A DNA stretch of 64,000 nucleotides from Prostheceraeus crozeri (lineage: Eukaryota; Platyhelminthes; Polycladida; Euryleptidae): the NCBI GenBank assembly GCA_907163375.1, contig CAJQUW010000909.1:310001-374000 (forward strand). The letters are read 5' to 3'. The notes under the pieces are model-generated. The model was not told the DNA's origin. It saw only the letters and a list, made by a program, of their open reading frames with translations, and did no database searches. Shown piece by piece: positions 23,401 through 35,400 of the stretch; positions within the stretch are counted from its first letter, which is position 1; every line of letters starts with the position of its first letter. A program made the position numbers and the translations under genes.

Positions 23401-26400
23401 TACATTCCTTAATTTTGACTATATCCTACATGAAAATATCAGGCTTCTCGCTCTTGCTGTTAGCATTTTCATTTCACACTTTTGTTTGTCACGACATCTA
23501 CATCTAGTTAAAGTCGGCTCTTCTTCTCCTAATGTGCGCTTGAAACAAAAATTGTAGACATCGCTAACTCGTGGTATTAAAAAGAAACGCTTGGAACATC
23601 TCACTCTTCGTTCTTTAATCTATCAATGCAGGCTCTATAACAACACGACAATAAGATACAATTCAAAAACTGACCAGTTCAGTAGAATTAAGTGAAATAC
23701 ACAGATTTTTTACTTATAAACTTCGATATTCACATGCCCAATTTCGGACCGAAAGATGCTTAAGTAGCCTACACAAAGTTGATTTTACGATAACTTTATA
23801 CTTTGCATTGTTCATCAAATTAACGATATAATTGAGCTTCAATAAACATTCATCATTCAATTAACATTTATACGACATAGAATTTGCGATGCACAGTCAC
23901 CTCAGGCTTGCATTCAGAAAAGTGTTTCATGTTATATTGTTTTGTCTTAACAATTTCATACGCAACTGATTGAACATTGAAAGTTCTAAAGATTTTTGAA
24001 ATTTTTCAAATATTTAAGTATCCAATATTGATGAAGAATCAAATATTCATAAGTTTGAGAATTGAAGGTTTTGATAATGGCTATCGTAGCGGCCGATGAT
24101 ATTTCTGATTGCAATATACAGTTGGACATTGCCATGAGAAGAGCATTTCTCAAAAGGCCTTTTTTTTGCTGCATATTTTCAGGTGTGGAAAAGTCGTGAA
24201 TATTGAGATCGTTAAGGACTGGGCCAAAATTTTCCGAAAACTCCCCATTCACAACTCTGACTGGCTTCTTATTACTTAAGATGATTATCCCTCAGTCAAA
24301 TCAATTTCCATTTCTACAATCTTAATATTTTATCAACAGAAATTAAGAAATGTACGTTTCCTTTTTGCAAGTAAATTGAAATATAGACTATATGCACAAA
24401 ATCTAAGTCACATGTCGAATGTCATATGTCCAGAATTATGCAATAATTTGCAAATTTCATCAATCAGTCATATTCAAAGAAAGCTTTGAGAAGTACAAGT
24501 ACCTAAACATGCTATATAAATGATCAGAATCAAACAAATTAAACAATTAAATTTGGCGGTAATTACCATTGACTTCTATAGATACAATTGAGGATCAAAT
24601 TTAACGGAAATCACCAGGATAAGTCATATGCGACCTGATGCCTGTAGTAGGTTTCCAAAATTACCTATTACCCTGTTTGCAAGTGGCGGAGGCCATAAGT
24701 TGGTGCAGCGGGTATGAGGGAACTATGTGCCGTTAATGCAATCCTAGCTTCTCAAGAGGATTATGAAAACGGTTTTTGAATAACACGCATTTTCAATGAT
24801 TTTGTACGTAGAACATACATACTGATTAAGAGCTGTCGCACAATGTATAACCAAATGAAATTCATGTGCTTTACAGACATTTAGTCAGTAGGATAGTCGC
24901 ATCTATCCTGACTACTTCTTAACAACAGAAGAGCTGCAGTCTGGCGTGCAGTCAGTTCCTAGTCATATCGCTGTCGTTAAGCAAATCAAACAAACAACAG
25001 AAGATATTGCGGCGATGAAGTGATCAACTATTGTAAACAGCTAACGAACACATAAGGCGTCAATTTATAGTCGCAGAGTTTTATGTAAATTGAGGTGCTA
25101 CTGCTGCGTCCATCATATAAGAAAATCGTTAGTTACTTTAGACAACCTTGATTCTTCAGAGCCAGTAAATAGATTGTTGGTGGAGTGGTATAGCTACTGT
25201 AATACTTATTACGAACGGAATAACATCTCAATCAAAACACTCCCTCATTGCGTTCAGTCGTCAAAAAATTGGCCATTAGTATCATTTACATTAAAAGCAC
25301 TACTTACACACTCATCGTGCATGTATTTCCATAATTGTTTCCGGTCTTATATCTGATACTACATACAGAGGGGCTACAGTAATTAGGAGCGTGAATCTGG
25401 AGAAGTAAAGATCACCGACTTACTCAGGATACATGGATACTTTTAGTAATTTTTAATCTTTCATAATACCAACGTTCAATTCCTGTTTATGACAGAACTG
25501 AAATAGGACATGAGTCATCTACATTATGTAAGAAATAATAGATAAACCGAGCTTAATATCGTAGTTGCTGCTGTTGCATTGAACATTGCTGCCACTGACT
25601 TACAACATCGCAATTGAATCGAATATACCGAACGTGAATTCGAAGCTAACATTCTGATAAGCCCCGCTAACGGCCATAAAAGTATATAATGCGCATGTAC
25701 CTATTAATTCTAAAATTGAACTGATCACTATCACTTACGAGCGCATGTCCGACGAAGAATCATAAGTCTTAAGTTGTTTGTTGCCAAAACATGGACAAAC
25801 ATTGGATAAACATGAACCTATAAACATCATGGTGACATGTGAAGAGAAAAAAAATCACAAATCGAATCGACCACATCTAGCTAGATACCATTAGTCAATG
25901 ATGAATAATCAGCTGTACATTGCCAGCAGGAGAGAAACAAAATGTAAAAGTTGTACTCATCATCAAATCATGTCTAGATACAAAAATTGATTTAAAAAGG
26001 GTCAATTTCCTAAGTATAAGTCGTTGCATTTACAGTTTAAGCTTACACAAATATCAGGTTATAGGACTGTTCAATTGGTTAAGGACCGCGCATCGGTGAG
26101 AAGAGCAGAGAGTCCAGGGTTCGAGTCTGTCCGCCTCGGGAGGCATCACCATTCTCACGAGGGTCTATTAACAATAGCTTGTGAGTTGCGGGTAACTGGC
26201 CCACCCCTAGGTTACTAGCATGGTTTTGTATCTTGGGTAAGACAGGAATTAGCAGAAAAAATGTGATTTGGATGCATAAAGGATTACTTCATGCATGACA
26301 TTTTCCATTATAAGGAATTGAGGGGAATTTGCAATGCCACTTCAAAACTTCGCACCATGAATTATGTTAGGTATTGCGACTTATGAGAACTCAGTTATAA

Positions 26401-29400
26401 AAATAAGGCATCATATTGTCATATTACTTAACGCACAAACGTATCTGCAAAATAGAGAAAACCAAAATTCAGTTCAATAGTAAAATCTAAAATACAGCGA
26501 ATTTTCTCACTTGGCTAACAGTTTGGATTCAACATGAAAAAGAATTAGTAATGCTTTTCTAAATACACGAAAAGCTTTATCACTCATAATGAAAGCACTA
26601 TGAATGCAAAACATTGACATTTTATGCTAACTGACATACAATATTCATACTAACCTATAGGAAATCCGAAGGAACGAAATTTTAATATTTAATACATGTA
26701 TTAAATAAGATCTAAATAAAGTTCTATTATACTAATTAGATTGAGACCTCTTGGAAATACGCAATAAACAATCACAACGCAAATACAAATACGTTCCCAT
26801 AGATCTGAAAGGCTGAAATTAATACACGAAAGGAGCAATACAAGTAAGCGAAAAGTGTATGCAAGAGTTGGAATCGTTCGTGGTCCACCGGCGCCGGTCA
26901 CCGGTCGGGTAGGGTTTTCCAACTGGTGTTTGACTGGTCAGTCAATCGCTGGTAGAGCATTGGAATTTACAGATTATAGCTCAAATCATAATATAACAGA
27001 AAGAAATCATTTTTCTAAAGGATGAATTCTTATGCAGAGGTGGTCAAACTCAGGCTACATTTTTGTTCGAACTTCAAAAATATGAATCGTCTCTAGAACG
27101 CGAAACATATTACATTTCGACTATACTTCTGTAAGTGCTTCCGCGTAACTTTTTAAAAGTTTCACGCAAGCAGGTGAGGCTTCTGTTAAAAAGTAATACA
27201 TTCCAACTGATACTCAGATACATTTGCACAAACATTACTAAAAAAGTATCGAGAAAGGCTCCTGCATAAAATAAATTCTCTATTTTGACATTTCTCAGAC
27301 TCGATGATTGCCTTGAGACTGTACAGTCTGCACCATCATCGCACCCCTTTCGTAGCCGTACCGACAATTGATAATCAGACATGTGCTCCTTTACAACGAA
27401 CAACTTTTGAGCACTGAAGCTTCGTCTTTCGCCGTTCACTATAATTAATTTCTTTTTCCAATCATCTAGTGATTTACAAGCACATACTAAGTACAGAGGA
27501 TCACCGCCGCAATTTGAAGAAATACTCAAAATCGGAAAAAACCGGGTCGCCGAATGGAGCCCTTGATCCGGTGCCCTGTAGACTTCGTGTGACCCAAATT
27601 ACCCGGTTCTATCGCTGATAAATCAATCGCAATATTAGTACGAATGAAACACGTCAGTACTCATGTACTGACGTCACTGATGACAATATCAGTAATTGTC
27701 AATGATAAAACTGATAATGATTGATGATGCTTCAAACTCATAATATCAATACTTCGTTCTGTTGATGCAATTACTGATAGGTATAGATATGTCATGACTG
27801 AAAAATTGAATCAGTAGCCATTTTCTTAATAGGGTTGCGACTCTCACAAAATGAAAAATAAGTACGGTTTATTCTTGCAGATGATGAGTTTTGAATGAGA
27901 CCGGGTGCATTTGCATAATTTAACAGACTGAAATATCACAGTAAATGAAATGTATTCAATCAAAAATATGGCCTGCGGAATAAGCATATGTATAAATCAA
28001 CTTGCCATTTTTACTCTAATGATCACAGTGAAAAGAATTTTGTTACAGATGAATTGTTGAAATTGTAATAATGGGAATCAGGATATTCAACAGAAATTAC
28101 GGGCTCACAAACTTTAGCAATATTTTTAACATTCTTTGTTATTTTGCTACTAATGATAAATACTGAAAGAATGCTGCATTATCAAACCACAATCTAACTT
28201 GTTTTACCTTTAATAACCATCTATGTAAACAATCGTCTTAGCAACAAAAACAAATCAAGACTAATTGAATTTAATACTACATACATGCACATGTACGTAT
28301 GTAGCGGGATTTGACATCGAATAATCAATTATTGAAAGTGCATGATTGATCAAAACTGCGCATGAATTCAATGAAACTTAAATAATTCCGCTAATGAGCG
28401 GAATATAAACATTCACTCACGATAAGCTTTTGTAGACAACATCTAAAATCTTCACTATTAATTTCCACTCTGTAACTATTTCTTATAATAGATACGGCAT
28501 ACAATAATTCGACTAGATCAATTTATAGATAACGCCTGCAATGTTGAAATTCATGTTGATCGAAGGTTAACCTGATTAATTTTAAACAAAGATGTGAGAA
28601 AACTTGAATCAGACTCGAAAGGTAATTAGTAGTTGCTCAAATCGACATATAAATTTACACAATTTAATAATAAAAAAACTGACATTATAGACATGTGTTT
28701 ACAGGGAGACTAGACTAGACAATTACTAGAGTAAATATTCCAATTAGTTGAAAAAATCAGTGTTAGTTATCAGCTTCATCAGAGTCCGATTCAATTCCAA
28801 CGTCTCGAAGTATCTACGTCTTGCGTTCCGTGCCAGTTACAGCAACTTGTCATTGACATCAAAGTTCGAGCAACCGCCAATATTTCGTAAATAAGATTTT
28901 ACACGACATGTGACGACCAGTAATTCTGAAGACATTCTGTTTATTTCCTTTGTAAAGGTTGATGTGTTCACACTAAATCCACGTTCGATGGCTGCGTTGT
29001 GCGGCTATATGGATAAAAAAGCTTTGACAAATGCCAATCGTATAGGGTGTTTTAATTTAATGGCGCTTCTCGCAAAATGCGGATGCGAGAATCATCATCA
29101 CAAGTAGACGCCATCTGTATACTGGTCGTCAGGTTTTGATTGTGTAAAGCCACGTTGTGATGTAACGTGTCATTCTTTATACTCTTACAAAAATTAGAAA
29201 AACATCATGTAGTGTTTTCTTCTGCCTGTTTGTATTGTCATGTGAAAACTCATTGTCAAAATGACTTATGGCTTATGGAGTACTGTGTCGCGACTTGCCA
29301 TCGACGGCTTATGACTTGAGACTTATTCTGTTTGCCTCAGGCCTGATGTGGGACTAGAATAGACAACTGTTTGTTGATGATAATTTCAACTTCTCGGTCA

Positions 29401-32400
29401 GATACCGATCCAGGTAATGCTAGATCTTAAGAAGAATCAAATTGCTGAAAGTATTGTGTTTAAGATAAATTCTATGGATGTCATTTTGTGATCATGACAG
29501 TCTGTTTGTTTATATGTAGCAATAACATCGGTTGCAATGACGTTTCCATTATCTTTAATAGCAAATCTGCCAAGCTGACGGCTACGAGGAAAATCACATT
29601 TCTGTCTCCTCTAGAAGATACCTGCCTTAAAAATGCAATCATAATAATAAAAAGGACAAATTTCGCTATTAAGTGTGCCAAAGTCAGAATTAGCTGGATC
29701 TACATAAACGAATGGGATCTTGTGATGTTTTGACGCTCCGTAACTTGCAAGACGATTGGAAGTATAACTGAATAATTGTCGTTTTACTATGTTAGGAAAC
29801 AATTCACAAATAGAAAATAATAAGAAGCACGTACGCGAATTTAGGAAGAAAACGTCAGTAGCTCTCGGACTGCATTTACAGTTATTGTATTTTCCCTTTA
29901 AATATAAAATAATTTTGATAAAAAACTTGCGGTGTATCGCCTTAAGACAAGAATCTACGACTGCTACATGTTGCACCAAAATAGTTACTCTTAAGATCTA
30001 GCGACTTTTACCTAAATCAGTGCCTGAATGATCAGCTGAATTGACCATCAACAAGCCGCTTTTGTCCTTTCCAGTCTCACTAACTTAAATGGCATTAACC
30101 ACAGAAATCTGACTTTTCGCTTTGTCTAAGATAGTGAGACTGGAATGGACAGTATCAGCTGCTTGACTGGGCGCCGATCTATGTCAATGTTACTAGAAGA
30201 GTAAATATTTAACAGCTGTAGGTTTTTGTCGCAGATCGGAATGGTTCAAGAAATTTTATCAAGATGATTCAAAATTTGAAGAAAAGTGATAATATCAGTG
30301 AATGACTAACAAAGCACATTGAGAGGGTAATGATGCCTAACCAAGTGTCAACCATGGGAAGGCGGCCTCGTTTAGGTCTCGCTGTCATGACAGCGCATGT
30401 CTACAACGTAGTATTGTTATCAATGATGATGTCCATTTTATGTCCAAAAATCTATGACGTTTTTCATTTATTTCACTCGCAAAAGAAATCGAACCACTAC
30501 ACCAGAGAACTGAAAATGGTCGAACGAGAGGCATAGATAATGATATAAACGAGACAATTAAAAGCCCGGACAAAGACTCTGAGCTGAGACTATATTGTAA
30601 AAGTTAAAAAGCTGAGTAGATACTCACCGTGTACTGAATCATTGGATTATTTAGCTATTGACTTACCCCCATTACATTAGTATTACTAACTCTACTCCAC
30701 GTTTAACGTCCGTTGAATCCCATCTCCTGGGGCTGGACGGTTGATGGCTCTCCTCCATTCATCTCGGCTGACACCGAGTTCTTCGGGGATTCCTATTTTC
30801 TTCAGATCTTCTGAGACACATTGACGCCATGTTCTTCTTGGTCTTCCGACGGCTCGACGCCCCGGGAATTCCATGCTTTCCACTCTGCCCAAGCAGCTTC
30901 CCTCAGCTCTCTTTACATGACCGAACCATCTCAGACGTCCTCTTCTAACCCGATCTTCCAGCTCCTTCAGACCACACATTCTTGCCACTTCCTCACTTGA
31001 TCTTCCGTCGCTCCATTTTGCTCCTGCCATGTATCTCAGCATTCTCCGATCACATGCTCGCAATACTTCAAACAACTTCTTCTGTGTCAAGGAACATGTT
31101 TCTGAGCCATCGAGGCACGAGGCATTAAATCATTATGTTTGATTATTTTCCAGTTGCTTCACTTCCTGTGACATTAGAATCCATGGGAACAGACTCAAAA
31201 ATAGCAATGCGAAAATGAAGTAGCTCAGCTGTTGAGCACTCTCCTTATTCGCCTCTTGATAGTTACAAAAGGAAATTCAGAAGTTACTATTTAGAAGGGA
31301 TTTATTGAATATTCCCATGAAAATCATCTTAATTATTAGTAAGCTGAATATCTCTTTCCTAATTAGTCAAAATATGTAAATTATCAATACAATGGCACCT
31401 ATGTAAGTATTTCTCACGACATTATCTGGCTGTCATTGAAACTTTTGGTCATGCATAGCAGTGGAAACTGCATGAAAAGTCAAAATTCGCAGGGTATCGC
31501 ATGATTCAGCAGCAGCAGCTCAATTACTTCTACCAAATCTGCCAGTTGTCGATCTGAATTAAGTTTCGTAATCTCATGCGGTCACACTTTACGGCATTAT
31601 ATCATTGCTATTCAATGGGCCTGAGTCACGCTTTACATTGTTGAGGTATCAGTGAGCTGCGACTAGGTCATTGCTGTCAATGGTGTGCATTTGAGACCCG
31701 AAACATAATTTTCACTTTTATCTTCATGATGGATGTTTCACAAGACATCCATTGTCATAAAGGAAAACTGAAATATAAGAATACTTACACAAAATATGGT
31801 TGGTTCTGTTTAATGTGATTATGTTCGGTCAACTGAACAAGAGTAAGTAACGACACTGACATCCTAAGTAGAATGAGGTCAACTGCGTTGTAGCTAACCG
31901 CCATCTATCAAAACCAGAACCCGGCTCATATCAATAGGTTAGATCGAATCAAACGGATTGACGAAGGCTAACCTGATTCAGGTTGATTAAAAGGGGCAAG
32001 CAACAACCTTGAAATCCATTTCAAAATCACGGTTATTTGATGCGCTCTACCTCGGTGTGGTTGATACAACCATTGTCCAGTTGGAATATCACAAATAATC
32101 AGAATCCGGTTGGTTCAAAGACCGAATAGGCGTGAAAGAAAGCAGCTCTGCCATATCAATCCAATGCAGTATGAGTTCAATTCAGAGGTCGTTGGAAAGA
32201 CGGCCAATGGCTACCGTGAATGGTTTGTCAACAAACAATACCTGATCTTATCAAATCTGTAGCTGACGTTACCTCTGTGTCAAAAAACCATTCTTCTTTC
32301 ATCTACCATACTATCGCCCAGAATTCGAGCGCTTAGCGCGTGAGGTCTGCGATCTTATTCGATGTCGACTTCATTATCTTAATCCTTTCCTGCTTTTATG

Positions 32401-35400
32401 ACTAAAAATCCAAGGCATGATAGCAATTGCTGCAAGGGTTGTGATGCCGCCTGCCGATTCTCAAAACATTTCGCTGTTCGCTCGACTGCCCGCGTTGAAC
32501 ACAGTATGTCAGAAGAACGGTTATACTAAGGGCTAGACACGAGGGACCTCCAATATCTGGGCACCTTCCAAAAATGGGTCCCTCAGGGAGAAGATAAATT
32601 TCCGAGATCCACTAATGCTGCGTAATCCGCCGTCATCCCGCACATTTGATCACTTGCGATAAACGCTACAAGTTCTGTGATGAGATGCTCAAACTTTCCA
32701 TTTTAAAACGTACTTGATTTCGGTTTTCACTGCCAATTTGAGAAAGTGTTTGTATTAGTGCTAAAACCACCATTGTGTGTACAGAAAGAGGTTCTCTTCA
32801 ATTTGAGACTTTTGTGACATTCTCTTATTGAATTCTCCTGATTTCCACTATTTATGATTTATGCATTTATTTTTGCATCTCTCTGTTGATCAGTCCCGGT
32901 TGGTTCTGCTTCATTGTCGATGTCATCTGCCGTTGTCAACATCTCCGTCGAAGTAATGTTCGCATTCTGTCTAAATGTCAGATGCAATTTCATTCATAAT
33001 GTAAATTTACCAAGAGAAGGGGAGTGAACATGAAATATGAAATTTGTTTTTTTTCAATATCGTTCTAGGCTGTTGATCTTGCTTGTGTACGCAACTATGA
33101 ATTCGCTTAATTTAAATGCCTGTAAGTCTGGGCATGTACATGCAATGTAGATACGTCAACTATTAAAGATTGGCCGTCATTGGGATAGAACACCTATTAG
33201 AAGTTTGAACCCTTCCTAAGCATCAAAATTGATTGATCATTCATTTCTTATCTATCATTTTTCGATAAATAAATAATCCCAACATCATAACTTTTTCGAG
33301 TACTTTTAAGCATAGTATCTGCTTACACACGTGCACTCACACTGTTTCACTTCATGCATTTACCAAACAATCTGTGAATATTCAAACTTTCAAATGAGTA
33401 AACCGAACACTGGAGCACAAAATCCTATATCCTTGATACTAATGAAAGAAATAACTGTTGAATCTGATGGGAATATGTGGCAGTTGCAAATCAATGGAGA
33501 GAGGGAAACCATCGCTCCGAAAATGCTTTTTGATTAATACAGAAATTTCTACGAGTATTAGGTTTGTAAGTATTAAACAAGATGTTAGGATCCTCGCTAT
33601 CCTCAACAATATCAATATGATAGAATTTGTGTTATATGTCTTAAAATCCTCAAGGATATACAGAGAAATCGGTGCCATGAATCATATTCATGGCATGCAA
33701 TTCCTGACTTACACCCAGTGCCGTCAAAATATTAACTTCAGTACCTATACTGTCGCTTGTTCTGTTTTGTTATTAGGCTAATAATATAGATCAAACATAA
33801 ACGTGCTCAGCACATCCATACGTCAGAAAATATAGGTAACAATAAGTAAAAATAGCGACCTATTAAGCAGTCCAACAGTTTCTTCATTCATTCTATATAA
33901 TAAAATAAGCATCGAGGAAAAGCAACATCCACACTCTACGCTAGTGCCACAATTGACCATTAGGGAGAAGCGAAGCGAAAAAACTCTTTCGAAATGCATA
34001 GGTCTATATCGGTGTCTACGGATACTTTAAGATGACGTGCAAAGCTATATTGATTTGGTTGAGGTCCAACACCAAGCTTGAAGCTGATTGGATGACTACA
34101 AATCGAAAAAAATCGTTACTTTAAAAATTTTCAAAGTTCACTTTGCTTGGGGTCTAGATTGAATATTTTGTAATAAACGAACATGGCAAAATTTCAAGCG
34201 AATTGGCTAATATCTGCTGGTCCAGCATCTGGAATCAATTCTTCATAGCATTTTTTTTGTACCATAATTCACAATTATCAATTCCAGAATATATGAAGTC
34301 ACAAACGTCAAGCAAAATCAGTTAAGTTTTACATGGCATCCTATAGTATCCGTCGACATCGAAATAGACCCCAAGGATTTCAAAATTAAAAATGCTTCTC
34401 ATTCCTATTGTACAAGTCCATGGATGTTTTCCCTGTTTAACAGGTCTAGATGACCATGGATCGGAAGGCTCGATTAATAATACCAGCCGTTCATCTTTTG
34501 CATGGCTTTATGGTATGTGGTTTATACCATTTCATTTATCGCTGATCAACATTTTTTATATTGATATTTGCGAATAAATCTAATGAAATATAAAAAGTAA
34601 TATAATGTGTAAATAGCAGAATACTGTCAAAATTTTGTCATAATTCAGTCAGATTAACTGGGGGAGAATTTTTTTTGAAATTGTGATACATTTTAGCGAG
34701 ACAGTGCACCCTAAATCTGAATTTTTTGCGGAATTGTGTGACTCTGGAACTCGTATGGAAACAAAAAGAACTGACTTCCTTAAGAGCTATCATGAGACTA
34801 ATTCCTGTTCAATTAAGAACGATGTCATAAAAAATTGACTTGAAAATGTTTTACAGGAAGCTTCAACTAATCCAGACTATCCGGTTCTTAGACAATCTCA
34901 CTTATTTGTCGATATGAATGGACAACCTTTTCTCACTTGAAATGGTACGTGTAGTTTGAGAAGTTACATAAAATATATGATCACATATAAATCATATAAT
35001 AAATGCAGCAAAAGACGAAGCTATCGCTAAGTATCAACGGTCTGTTGAAATTGTAACCTTCAAATTGTTAAATTTTCGCTTGATATTTGAATTTGAAAAA
35101 AAGGAACTGAATTGTTACACTGAAATGTAATCACATTATGCAATACGTAGAAATTGTATTTAGTGCCATATTTTCTACCAGATCTGAGCGATATAAAGGA
35201 CAATTCTTTCCACGCATTGTTCGTAATTAACCGAAGTTAGCAAAGAACAGACTATTGAAACTGAGAAGTCTGATGTTCGTCAGTACGTAAACAGTTATAA
35301 CTTTCATTAGTATCAAGGTTTAACAAAACACATGAGAATACAACACACATTCTGCAAAAATTACCGAAATCCAATTTCGCATGGCCCATGAAATTCATAT

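Noticed and set aside
26060-26130. Functional tRNA gene
   Set aside because: A- and B-boxes are present but the acceptor stem and anticodon arm do not form, so it is a SINE head.
26701-26932. - strand frame starting ENPTRPVTG, considered as the DyP GTENP exon
   Set aside because: Only three residues fit, the phase is wrong, and the true GTENP exon with correct splice phase is at 35468-35541.
29481-30001. Overlapping open frames on both strands, up to 122 codons
   Set aside because: No domain, no splice context, and AT-rich composition explains them.
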